A stretch of 64,000 bases of DNA from Candidatus Fermentibacter sp. (lineage in GTDB: Bacteria; Fermentibacterota; Fermentibacteria; Fermentibacterales; Fermentibacteraceae), in assembly GCA_030373045.1 (NCBI GenBank), contig JAUCPW010000060.1, forward strand, positions 57,493 to 121,492, written 5' to 3'. Below the pieces are notes generated by a model. That model was given only the letters and a program-made list of their open reading frames with translations. It was not told where the DNA came from and did no database searches. Below, in pieces: positions 16,268 through 23,352 of the stretch. The position numbers were made by a program, and so were the translations under genes. Numbering within the stretch: the stretch's first letter is position 1; each line of letters begins with the position of its first letter.

Positions 16268-17155
16268 CTATTCTACAGCGAGCGGAATCCTCGTGATGGT
16301 CGTGTTCGGATCCGTGGCCTCGGTGACGTAGCGGATCTCGTACTCGCCGGCCGCGGGGGCGGTGAAGGTCAGGGTGCTGCCCTCGGCGACGTAGTACCAC
16401 TCCCATCCCGCCCATTCACCCTCGGGGGTGCCGGAGGGGACGACCACGATGTACTCGCCTTCGGCAGCGGTGCCCGCCCACGTGACGTCGAACGCCGCGC
16501 CGGCCGTGACGGAGGCGGGGGCGGAGAGCGTGACGCCGCCCAGGCCGCTGACTGCGACAACGGCCCTGGCGAGGGTGGAGTCGGGCTCCGTGAGCTCGGT
16601 GGCGAACCTGATCTCGAAGTTGCCGGATACCGGCGGAGCGGTGAAGGTCAGGGGATTGCCGGAGCTGACGTAGTACCACTCCGAACCTGCCCAGTCACCC
16701 TCGGGCGCGCCCTCGGCCACCATGTACACATAGCAGTCGGGGTTCGCGGGGCCGGTCCAGGTGACCTCGAACTGGGTGCCCGCATCGGCGGTTGCAGGAG
16801 CGGTCACGGATGCCTCGACGGCGGTGACGGTGATCGTGATCCTGCCCAGCGTGGAGTCTGGCGTCGTCTTCTCGGTGGCGTACCTGACCTCGTACTGGCC
16901 TGCGGCATAGGGCGCGTGCAGTGTCACGGGATTGCCCTGCGCGGTGTAGGCGTACTCGGCCCAGTCACCCTCGGCTGCACCGGCTGGAACGATGGTGATG
17001 TAGTCGCCGACGCTGTCGGGTCCGACCCATGTCACCTGGAACTCGCTTCCCCCGGAGAGCTCCGCCGGGGCCTGCAGTTCGATCCTGGGCGCCGGCGCCT
17101 TGCACCCTGCGAGGACGAAGAGTACGGCAACGGCGGACACAAGCAAGCTTCTCAT
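16268..17155 (-). CDS. Lipoprotein with three tandem Ig-like modules
   Basis: This encodes 295 residues from the ATG at 17155, chosen because GGAGGG lies 4 bases upstream and it yields the signal MRSLLVSAVAVLFVLAGC with lipobox VLAGC. The mature part is three repeats of about 90 residues. Each contains ...FxVTWxGP or FDVTWAGT, GDWA or GEWA, YY-G-P-TFTAP and YEVRY/FEIRF/YEIRY, ending in a strand (ITITVTAV, VVAVSG, IPLAVE). This looks like a beta-sandwich repeat, probably a surface or periplasmic binding or spacer protein. Function is not known. Repeats 2 and 3 are the most alike (EWYYV...LTFTAP), which suggests recent duplication. Confidence 0.8.
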   Translation of the reverse strand: MRSLLVSAVAVLFVLAGCKAPAPRIELQAPAELSGGSEFQVTWVGPDSVGDYITIVPAGAAEGDWAEYAYTAQGNPVTLHAPYAAGQYEVRYATEKTTPDSTLGRITITVTAVEASVTAPATADAGTQFEVTWTGPANPDCYVYMVAEGAPEGDWAGSEWYYVSSGNPLTFTAPPVSGNFEIRFATELTEPDSTLARAVVAVSGLGGVTLSAPASVTAGAAFDVTWAGTAAEGEYIVVVPSGTPEGEWAGWEWYYVAEGSTLTFTAPAAGEYEIRYVTEATDPNTTITRIPLAVE

Positions 17156-17195
17156 CGATCCCTCCTGTTGTTCCCCCACTCAACGGGGTTGGGTT

Positions 17196-17201
17196 ATTAT
17201 A
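17196..17201 (-). promoter_or_regulatory. Probable -10 element (TATAAT) for the three-module lipoprotein
   Basis: The minus strand reads TATAAT here, about 41 bases upstream of the ATG at 17155. No good -35 box is seen at the expected distance. Confidence 0.5.
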
Positions 17202-17361
17202 CTGCGGATGCGGGATGATACGGCAAGCTCGCCGGCGGTCGCGGCTGCCCCGTCCTGCAGGCTCCGACGGACAGTCATCACCGACCGCAACCGGTTCAGG
17301 CCACGGGCTCAAAGCGGCGGACACCTCCGCAGGCAGAACTGAACCACGGAGGTGCCGTTCC

Positions 17362-19920
17362 ATGCCCGAAACCCGTGAACTGGGAGGCCTCGAAGGCCTG
17401 TCACACGAAGAGGCGGCAGCCAGGCTCGCCTCCGAAGGCCCCAACGAACTGCCCCGGTCGTCTTCGCGAGGGCTCTTCAAGCTCGTATTCGACGTCGTCA
17501 GCGAGCCCATGCTGCTCCTGCTCCTGGCTTCCGGCTGCCTCTACCTCTTCGTCGCCAGGGAGCCGCAGGACGCCGCCATGCTCCTGGGTTTCGTGGCTCT
17601 CGTGATCGTCATCACCATCGTCCAGGAACGCAGGACCGACAAGGCTCTCAAGGCGCTCAGGGACATCTCGAGCCCGAGGGCCCTGGTGGTGAGGAGCGGA
17701 TCGAGGATCAGGATACCGGGGCGCGACGTCGTGCCCGGCGACCTGCTCATAGTCTCCGAGGGCGACAGGGTCGCGGCGGACGGCATGCTCGCCGACTCGA
17801 TGAACCTGTTCGTGGACGAATCCTGCCTCACGGGCGAATCGGCACCGGTGCCGAAGGCCTCCGGCGACCCTGCGGACGATGCCGGTTCTTCCTCGCGCGT
17901 CTTCTCCGGGACTCTCGTGACATCCGGTTTCGGAGTCGCAGAGGTGACCGCCACGGGGGCGGGGACGGAGCTGGGCCGGATCGGCGTGATGATGAGGGAG
18001 ACAGAGGCCCCGAGAACACCGCTACAGAGGGAGACTTCGCGGCTCGTCTCGAGGCTGGCCGTCCTGGGCCTCGCACTCTGCGCCCTGACCGCAGTCGTGT
18101 CGGCGCTTTCCAAGGGGGCCGGCCCGGAAGCCTGGAAGGACGGGATCCTGGCGGGCATCACCCTGGCGATGGCCACGCTCCCGGAAGAGTTCCCCGTGGT
18201 TCTCACGATCTTCCTCGCCCTGGGAGCATGGCGCCTGTCGAAGCACGGAGTGCTCTGCAGGACCATGCCCGCAGTGGAGGCGCTCGGCACAGCGACATTC
18301 CTCTGCGTGGACAAGACCGGCACCCTGACGTTGAACACACTGGAACTGGCCGGGATGGAGAACGGGAGCGGATCGTGGTCCGGAGGGGATCTCGCGGACG
18401 AGCTCCACGGCCTCCTCGAATACGCCGTGCTGGCCAGCAAGGGCAATCCCATCGACCCGGTGGACCGCGCCGTGAGGGAGGCGGGGACCTCCCTGCTCTC
18501 GGGCACCGCCCATCTCCACGACGACTGGATCCTCGTCAGGGAATACCCGCTGAGCTCCGAACTGATGGCCCTCTCCCACGTATGGAGGTCGCCGGACGGC
18601 TCCGAATACCTCATCGCCTCGAAGGGCGCGCCGGAGGCCATCGCCGACCTGTGCCACGAACCTCCGCAGAGGCTTGCCGACATCGAGGCGAGGGTCCAGG
18701 CCATGGCTGCCGGCGGCCTGAAGGTGCTGGGCGTGGCCGCAGCGGCCTTCGACGGAAGCCTTCCGGAGGGCCAGCACGATCTCGAATTCGAGTTCCTCGG
18801 ACTGATAGGGCTGAGAGACCCGGTGAGGCCCTGCGTGGCCGACTCGGTGGCCGAATGCAGGGGCGCAGGGATCAACGTGATGATGATCACCGGCGACTAC
18901 CCGGCGACTGCCCTCGAGGTCGCCTGCGACACCGGCCTCGGCGAGGGCGGGCTCATCACCGGCGGCGAACTGGACAGGATGAGCGACGACGAGCTGATGA
19001 GGAGGCTTCCGGAGGTGTCGGTCTTCGCCCGGGCGGTGCCCAGGCAGAAGCTCCGGGTGGTCGAGGCGCTCAGGCGCGCAGGCGAGACCGTCGCGATGAC
19101 CGGAGACGGCGTGAACGACGCTCCGGCACTGAAGGCGGCGGACATCGGGGTTGCGATGGGGGCGCGGGGCACCGACGTGGCGAGGGAGGCCGCAGGTCTC
19201 GTCCTTCTCGACGACAACTTCCGCTCCATCGTCAGGGGGGTGCGCGAGGGCAGGAGGATCCGCGACAACATATCCAAGGCCTTCGCCTACATATTCGCGG
19301 TGCACGTCCCCGTGGCCGGCCTCTCGCTGCTGCCGGTGCTGATGGGCTGGCCGCTGATCCTCATGCCGGTTCACGTGGCCTTCCTCGAGATGATCATCGA
19401 CCCGGCATGCTCCATAGTCTTCGAGGCCGAGGGTGAGGAGAGGGACGCCATGAGGCGCCCGCCCGACTCGCGCAGGCGAAGGCTCTTCGGCAGGAAGGCC
19501 CTGGTCGTGAGCCTTCTGCAGGGCCTGTCCGTGCTCGCGGTGACGACGGCGGTGTTCCTGTGGGCCACCGGTTCGGGGCATTCCGAGAACGACTCGCGGG
19601 CCCTCGCCTTTTCCACCCTGGTGGTGGCCAACATCATGCTCATAGCGACGAACCGGTCGTGGCGCCGGAGCCTGCCCGAGATCATCCGGACCCCCAACAG
19701 GGCCATGTGGATGGTCGCGTCGGGGGCTATGGCTTTTCTGGCGATGGTGATCTACATTCCATTCCTGGGCCGCCTGTTCCACTTCGACAGGCTCCATGCG
19801 GTCGACGTCGTTCTGTGCCTGGCGGCCGGCATTCTCGGGATAGTCTGGTTCGAGGCCTACAAGGCCATCTCCGGCAGGAGGGCGGCAGAATCCTCCGTCG
19901 ACGGCCGGGAAAGGCGGTGA
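17362..19920 (+). CDS. P-type cation-transporting ATPase (P2-type, calcium-like)
   Basis: This encodes 852 residues from the ATG at 17362, which has GGAGGTG upstream. The N-terminal cation ATPase motif is LSHEEAAARLASEGPNELP. Further motifs are the actuator TGES (about 158), M4 MATLPEEFPVVLTIFLALGAWRL, phosphorylation site CVDKTGTLTLN (about 316) and hinge MTGDGVNDAPALKAADIGVAMG (about 580). Ten membrane segments are expected. There are no N-terminal metal-binding Cys motifs and no CPx in M4, so it is not a heavy-metal pump. PEEFP instead of the PEGLP of SERCA/PMR1 types is found in a bacterial Ca2+/Mn2+-like subgroup. Ion specificity is therefore inferred. A cyclic-nucleotide-binding protein follows 2 bases after the stop. 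Confidence 0.9.
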   Translation: MPETRELGGLEGLSHEEAAARLASEGPNELPRSSSRGLFKLVFDVVSEPMLLLLLASGCLYLFVAREPQDAAMLLGFVALVIVITIVQERRTDKALKALRDISSPRALVVRSGSRIRIPGRDVVPGDLLIVSEGDRVAADGMLADSMNLFVDESCLTGESAPVPKASGDPADDAGSSSRVFSGTLVTSGFGVAEVTATGAGTELGRIGVMMRETEAPRTPLQRETSRLVSRLAVLGLALCALTAVVSALSKGAGPEAWKDGILAGITLAMATLPEEFPVVLTIFLALGAWRLSKHGVLCRTMPAVEALGTATFLCVDKTGTLTLNTLELAGMENGSGSWSGGDLADELHGLLEYAVLASKGNPIDPVDRAVREAGTSLLSGTAHLHDDWILVREYPLSSELMALSHVWRSPDGSEYLIASKGAPEAIADLCHEPPQRLADIEARVQAMAAGGLKVLGVAAAAFDGSLPEGQHDLEFEFLGLIGLRDPVRPCVADSVAECRGAGINVMMITGDYPATALEVACDTGLGEGGLITGGELDRMSDDELMRRLPEVSVFARAVPRQKLRVVEALRRAGETVAMTGDGVNDAPALKAADIGVAMGARGTDVAREAAGLVLLDDNFRSIVRGVREGRRIRDNISKAFAYIFAVHVPVAGLSLLPVLMGWPLILMPVHVAFLEMIIDPACSIVFEAEGEERDAMRRPPDSRRRRLFGRKALVVSLLQGLSVLAVTTAVFLWATGSGHSENDSRALAFSTLVVANIMLIATNRSWRRSLPEIIRTPNRAMWMVASGAMAFLAMVIYIPFLGRLFHFDRLHAVDVVLCLAAGILGIVWFEAYKAISGRRAAESSVDGRERR

Positions 19921-19922
19921 CC

Positions 19923-20420
19923 GTGGCTGCTCAGGACAGGAGATACTTCAAGACGCTCACGGAGCAGGAGGAGGAAGCGATCCTCGCCAGGTGCTCCAGG
20001 GTAGAGATCGCCAAGAACGACGTGCTCTTCCGCAAGGGAGAGCAGTCCACGTCGATGTACATCGTCGCCGAAGGCGAGTTCGTCGTCACCGACGAGCGGC
20101 CCTCGCAGAAGGTATACCTCTCTTCGATCAGGGCCGGAGGGCTGATCGGCGAGATGTCGTTCCTCGACGAGAGCCCCAGGTCGGCGACAGTGACCGCCAG
20201 GGAGTCCGGGGTGGTGTATCGCCTCAACAAGGAGGACTTCGTCAGGACGCTCCTCGAGGCTCCCGCCCTCGGATCGCGGCTCCTGCTCGCCATAGCCATC
20301 CTCCTCGTCGACAGGCTCCGCAAGGCCGACGCCGCGCTCACTTCGCTCACGGTCGCCCCGTCGCGGGGCGGAGACGATGGCGGGCTGGCGAAGGCCGTCG
20401 AATCCGTCAGGGGGTCCTGA
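19923..20420 (+). CDS. Stand-alone cyclic nucleotide-binding domain protein
   Basis: This encodes 165 residues from a GTG at 19923, 2 bases after the ATPase stop, so it is translationally coupled. The fold is a CRP-type cNMP-binding domain: EEEAILARCSRVEIAKNDVLFRKGE, MYIVAEGEFVVTDE and the phosphate-binding cassette GEMSFLDESPRSATV, whose Arg contacts the cyclic phosphate in this family. A C-terminal helix (LLLAIAILLVDRLRKADAAL) follows, but there is no DNA-binding HTH, so it is not a transcription factor. The likely role is to regulate the neighbouring cation ATPase or another partner in response to cAMP or c-di-nucleotides (inference). A cAMP source is plausible because a class III cyclase is encoded at 7245-11069. 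Confidence 0.85.
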   Translation: MAAQDRRYFKTLTEQEEEAILARCSRVEIAKNDVLFRKGEQSTSMYIVAEGEFVVTDERPSQKVYLSSIRAGGLIGEMSFLDESPRSATVTARESGVVYRLNKEDFVRTLLEAPALGSRLLLAIAILLVDRLRKADAALTSLTVAPSRGGDDGGLAKAVESVRGS

Positions 20421-20490
20421 GGAGGCCGGGAACCGGCAGCGCACCGTCGGGCTTACAGAGTAATACATCCCCACAAACCCGGAGTTGGAA

Positions 20491-21636
20491 TTGGCGCACT
20501 CAACTACCATCGAGCCGGTGCGTTCCGCGAGGGACATCTCCGAATTCGTCAGGCTGCCCTTCGACCTCTACCGGGGCGACCCACTCTGGATACCCCAGCT
20601 CGTCTCGCACGAGAAGGCCCAGTTCGACCCCCGGCGCAACCCCGCCTACGAGACCGCGCGGGCCCAGCTCTTCCGCGCCGTCAGGGACGGCCGCACGGTG
20701 GGCCGCGTGGCCGCCATCGTCTCGGACGCATATGTCGGCAAGTGGGACAGGAGGTGCGGGCGGTTCGGCTGGTTCGAGTGCGAGAGGGACCCGGCCACGG
20801 CGCGACTCCTCGTCTCGGCCGCCGAGGAGTGGGTGGCCTCTCAGGGCATGACGGAGATCAGCGGGCCGCTGGGCTTCACGGACAACGACCCCACCGGAGT
20901 TCTCGTCGAGGGCTTCGAGGAGCTGCCCACGATCGCGGGGAGCTACAATCCGCCGTGGTATCGCGACTTCCTCGAGGGGCTCGGCTACGCCAAGGAGGTC
21001 GACTACGTCGAGTACCGGATCACCGTCCCGTCCGAGCTGCCGGAGCGCATGCTGAAGCTCGCGGAGCAGATCTCCCGCAGGACGGGGATCCGCGTGTTCA
21101 GCGAGAAGTCCCGGAAGAACCTCGCCGGCAGATGGGGCAGGCAGATATTCGAGGTGCTCAACCTCAGCTATTCGGAGCTCTACGGCACCACCCTCCTGTC
21201 TGACGCCCAGATCGGCTTCTACATCGAGAGCTATCTCGGCCAGGTGGACCCCTCCTTCATCAAGCTGGCCGTCGACGGCGAGAAGCTCGTGGGCTTCATC
21301 ATCGCCATGCCCAACCTCTCGCGGGCGTTCCAGAAGGCCCGCGGCAGGCTGCTCCCGTTCGGGTTCGTGCACATCCTCCGAGCCCTGAAGAAGAGCGACG
21401 TGCTCGACTTCTACCTGGCCGGGATACTGCCGGACTACAGGAACAAGGGCATCGACGCCATGCTGACGATGGACATGGGCAGGACCGCCCTGGGGAGGGG
21501 CATGAAGTTCGCCGAGAGCAACCACGAGCTCGAGGACAACACGCTGATCCAGTCGATGTGGAAGCTCTACGAGCGCCGCCTCCACCGCCGCTCCCGCGTC
21601 TTCAACCGGAAGCTCGGGGTCAGACTACCGTTATAA
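20491..21636 (+). CDS. GNAT-fold protein of uncharacterised family
   Basis: This encodes about 381 residues. The TTG at 20491 is preferred because GGAG lies 6 bases before it; another TTG at 20485 is in frame. Features include LPFDLYRGDPLWIPQL near the N-terminus and FGWFECERDPATARLLVSAAEEWVASQG with SGPLGFTDNDPTGVLVEGFE. At the C-terminus FYLAGILPDYRNKGIDAMLTMDMGR resembles motif A/B of acetyltransferases (V-PxYRxxGIxxxL). This pattern is known from a widespread family of about 380-residue GNAT-like proteins without a defined substrate. It starts about 70 bases after the CNBD gene and is followed by the structured non-coding island. Confidence 0.75.
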   Translation: MAHSTTIEPVRSARDISEFVRLPFDLYRGDPLWIPQLVSHEKAQFDPRRNPAYETARAQLFRAVRDGRTVGRVAAIVSDAYVGKWDRRCGRFGWFECERDPATARLLVSAAEEWVASQGMTEISGPLGFTDNDPTGVLVEGFEELPTIAGSYNPPWYRDFLEGLGYAKEVDYVEYRITVPSELPERMLKLAEQISRRTGIRVFSEKSRKNLAGRWGRQIFEVLNLSYSELYGTTLLSDAQIGFYIESYLGQVDPSFIKLAVDGEKLVGFIIAMPNLSRAFQKARGRLLPFGFVHILRALKKSDVLDFYLAGILPDYRNKGIDAMLTMDMGRTALGRGMKFAESNHELEDNTLIQSMWKLYERRLHRRSRVFNRKLGVRLPL

Positions 21637-21686
21637 CCGCCCTCGCATAGCCTTGCGGCCCCGTATGTTACAGCCATAGTCATTTT

Positions 21687-21700
21687 ACAGGTTATCCTGT
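21687..21700. repeat. Hairpin ACAGG-TTAT-CCTGT
   Basis: Perfect 5-bp stem with a 4-base loop, about 50 bases after the GNAT stop. Confidence 0.5.
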
Positions 21701-21723
21701 GAAGATAAGCGACATCCGCGTTA

Positions 21724-21736
21724 ACACCGGTGGTGT
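21724..21736. repeat. Hairpin ACACC-GGT-GGTGT
   Basis: Perfect 5-bp stem with a 3-base loop in the non-coding island. Confidence 0.45.
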
Positions 21737-21767
21737 CATAGCAGATTCAAGCGCATCATCATCTTGT

Positions 21768-21802
21768 GAAGAGGAGGGGTGTGTTGCCCCACCCCTATCT
21801 TC
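21768..21802. terminator. Two-part stem-loop, possible terminator downstream of the GNAT gene
   Basis: Outer stem GAAGA/TCTTC (21768-21772 with 21798-21802) and inner stem AGGGGTG/CACCCCT (21775-21781 with 21790-21796) are separated by a small GG/A bulge. The loop is 8 bases. The sequence after it is pyrimidine-rich (TCTTCGG) but not a U-tract. Confidence 0.45.
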
Positions 21803-21820
21803 TCTTCGGAGCCTGGTAAC

Positions 21821-22064
21821 CTAGTCGCCCAGTATCATCAGCCTCTGAGTCGCCGCCCTCGTTTCTTCGCCATACCAGACGAAGTAGCATTCCGGTGTTA
21901 TGCAATTACTTGTGGATGTCATGGCATCCTGGGCACATACTCTCCCGACTGGATGTCCCAGTTCATAAACACCTTAACTCGATCTGCTTCATGGTTCCAG
22001 CGACATATTGTGACATTTCATCCAAATCATGTTTGCGCACAACCGTCTTATTGTTGTACTGCAT
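21821..22064 (-). pseudogene. Probable frameshifted remnant of a small Cys-containing protein, family unknown
   Basis: On the minus strand an ATG at 22064 opens a frame reading MQYNNKTVVRKHDLDEMSQY then VAGTMKQIELRC, ending at a TGA. One base out of phase the reading continues as YELGHPVGRVCAQDAMTS, NCITPECYFVWYGEE and TRAATQRLMILGD to a TAG. Removing one T from the TTT near 21968-21970 joins both parts into about 80 residues that read like a protein with four Cys. Its codon use is much less GC-rich than in neighbouring genes, so it was probably acquired. No ribosome-binding site is seen. I do not recognise a family, and chance is a real alternative. Confidence 0.35.
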
Positions 22065-22087
22065 TGAGATGCCGCTGCATCTGAATC

Positions 22088-22115
22088 GCCTGTTCCTGCA
22101 GCCGCAGGAACAGGC
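22088..22115. repeat. Strong hairpin, 12-bp perfect stem
   Basis: GCCTGTTCCTGC / GCAGGAACAGGC around loop AGCC: a perfect 12-bp stem with a tetraloop, the strongest hairpin of the island. Confidence 0.7.
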
Positions 22116-22127
22116 AGGCACGTCAGA

Positions 22128-22162
22128 AGTCCGCCACTCTGCGGATTCGTGAATGGCGGACT
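22128..22162. repeat. Hairpin, 9-bp stem AGTCCGCCA/TGGCGGACT
   Basis: Perfect 9-bp stem (22128-22136 with 22154-22162) and a 17-base loop. Confidence 0.6.
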
Positions 22163-22186
22163 GCGAAAGTGCCGGCTTGCACCATC

Positions 22187-22212
22187 CTGCCGGCTCCGCT
22201 GGGAACCGGCAG
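22187..22212. repeat. Hairpin, CTGCCGG/CCGGCAG stem
   Basis: Seven-bp stem with three further pairs (TCC/GGA) inside the 12-base loop region after one mismatch. Confidence 0.6.
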
Positions 22213-22222
22213 AGCTACGGAC

Positions 22223-22242
22223 GCCATGGCTTTCGTCATGGT
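22223..22242. repeat. Hairpin, CCATG/CATGG stem
   Basis: Five-bp core stem plus a G-T pair, loop GCTTTCGT, extendable by two pairs after a mismatch. It is the weakest of the packed series. Confidence 0.4.
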
Positions 22243-22247
22243 CTCTC

Positions 22248-22270
22248 GCATGTTTGCTCCGCAAACATGC
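22248..22270. repeat. Strong hairpin, GCATGTTTGC/GCAAACATGC
   Basis: Perfect 10-bp stem with a 3-base loop (TCC). Confidence 0.7.
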
Positions 22271-22281
22271 TGGCGAGCCTT

Positions 22282-22303
22282 CATTTCCGCTGACGCGGAA
22301 ATG
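22282..22303. repeat. Duplicated hairpin, copy 1 (CATTTCCGC-TGAC-GCGGAAATG)
   Basis: Perfect 9-bp stem with loop TGAC. The hairpin and 3 preceding bases (22279-22303, 25 bases) are repeated exactly at 22369-22393. Confidence 0.75.
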
Positions 22304-22319
22304 CTCTCCGGCCCTCCCA

Positions 22320-22358
22320 TTGCCCGCCATGCAGATGAATCAGGATAATGGCGGGCAA
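22320..22358. repeat. Hairpin, 11-bp stem TTGCCCGCCAT/ATGGCGGGCAA
   Basis: Perfect 11-bp stem (22320-22330 with 22348-22358) with a 17-base loop. It lies between the two copies of the duplicated hairpin. Confidence 0.7.
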
Positions 22359-22371
22359 CTGACGGGCTCTT

Positions 22372-22393
22372 CATTTCCGCTGACGCGGAAATG
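22372..22393. repeat. Duplicated hairpin, copy 2 (CATTTCCGC-TGAC-GCGGAAATG)
   Basis: Identical to copy 1 at 22282-22303. It lies directly after the EamA stop codon on the minus strand, so this copy may also act as that gene's 3' hairpin. Confidence 0.75.
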
Positions 22394-22399
22394 AAGGGA

Positions 22400-23269
22400 T
22401 CAGGAGCGGCGGCGGGGGATCAGGCAGACCGCGGTCGAGAGGACGACGAGGGCCAGGCCTGCGAAGAAAGCAGCTGAAGGCCTCTCCCCCGTCAGCGCGG
22501 CCGAGAATCCCGTGGCGAGCACCGGCTTCAGGAAGAAGATCAGCGACGCGGCCGAGACCGGCATCGCCTTCAGGGCGCGGAAGAACGTGAGATAACCCGC
22601 GCCGCTCACCAGCACGCCGAGGTGCGCGAACCGCAGCAGGTCGGCCGTACCGGCGCCCGAGAGATCTCGCGGCACGAGATCCCTGCCGGTGGCCGCCATG
22701 AAGACCGCCAGGGCGGCGACGCCGGCGGCGAACGACACCAGGTTGGCGGTGACGGGGCTGACCACTCCCGACACCTTCTTGCCGATGATCGTGTACGATG
22801 CGAAGGCAACAGCGCCGATGAGGGCGTAGACCGGCCCGGCCAGCCCTCCCCCGGGCGCGGCGGCCGAGACCAGCGCCACGCCGGCGAACGCGGCGGCGAA
22901 GGCCGCCGTCCTGATCCACGAGAACCTCTCCCAGCCGAGCGCCACCGAGGCCGCCAGGACGATGACCGGGTGTATGCAGAACACCGTTGCCGCCGTCGCG
23001 GGCGTGGCGTGGAGAACGGCGAGCTGCAGCAGCGACATGCTCAGGAAGGTGTTGAGCACCCCCATCGAGCAGAGCAGCAGCAGGGTCCTCCTGCCGAGCG
23101 TCCTGAACTCCAGGAGCCTGCCGCGGAATGCGGCGAAGACGACGAGCACGAGTATGCCGCAGAGGAACCGGCAGAAGGTGAGGGAGAACGGGTCGAAGAG
23201 GCCCATGAGGGGCTTCGATACCGCCTCCATCGAGCTCCAGACCACGAGGGTGATCAGAAACCAGACCAG
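22400..23269 (-). CDS. EamA/DMT-family transporter, predicted CTG start
   Basis: This ten-helix drug/metabolite transporter has two EamA halves (about residues 5-140 and 150-285). The second starts at GPVYALIGAVAFASYTIIGKKVSG, matching the family pattern of helix, small residues and a Lys. The first ordinary start is the GTG at 23245, but it would cut off half of helix 1. A CTG at 23269 lies 2 bases after a near-perfect GGAGGTGAG site and yields MVWFLITLVVWSSMEAVSKP, a complete first helix with the usual W-S-x-x-x-x-x-K pattern. I therefore use CTG, giving 289 residues. The substrate is unknown. It is downstream of the decarboxylase in the same direction, 83 bases away. Confidence 0.85.
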   Translation of the reverse strand: MVWFLITLVVWSSMEAVSKPLMGLFDPFSLTFCRFLCGILVLVVFAAFRGRLLEFRTLGRRTLLLLCSMGVLNTFLSMSLLQLAVLHATPATAATVFCIHPVIVLAASVALGWERFSWIRTAAFAAAFAGVALVSAAAPGGGLAGPVYALIGAVAFASYTIIGKKVSGVVSPVTANLVSFAAGVAALAVFMAATGRDLVPRDLSGAGTADLLRFAHLGVLVSGAGYLTFFRALKAMPVSAASLIFFLKPVLATGFSAALTGERPSAAFFAGLALVVLSTAVCLIPRRRS

Positions 23270-23352
23270 TTCCTCACCTCCGGAGGCGGAACCTCACGCC
23301 GGGGCAGGACAGGCCGCGGGGCGGATCCCTTCAGGTCTGCGCCCCCGGCGGA

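Larger units (their letters stand above)
21637..22399. other. Lower-GC, hairpin-rich intergenic island without an intact gene
   Basis: These 763 bases stand out from the GC-rich neighbours. No reading frame looks like an intact gene of this genome. It contains eleven inverted repeats (listed separately), eight of them packed between 22088 and 22393, and a likely broken gene on the minus strand (21821-22064). One hairpin occurs twice in identical form 90 bases apart. It could be a structured RNA locus, a REP-like palindromic element cluster or a decayed mobile element. It lies between the stops of the GNAT gene and the EamA gene, so it is downstream of both. Confidence 0.65.

Noticed and set aside
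21779..22084. 101-codon plus-strand frame in the hairpin island
   Set aside because: Composition (many Cys, Arg, Pro and Ser) looks random, with no ribosome-binding site. The minus-strand remnant reads better.
21637..22399. Integron attC array interpretation of the packed hairpins
   Set aside because: No GTTRRRY-type core sites or cassette genes, and the only tyrosine recombinase in the window is over 31 kb away and lacks integron-integrase features.
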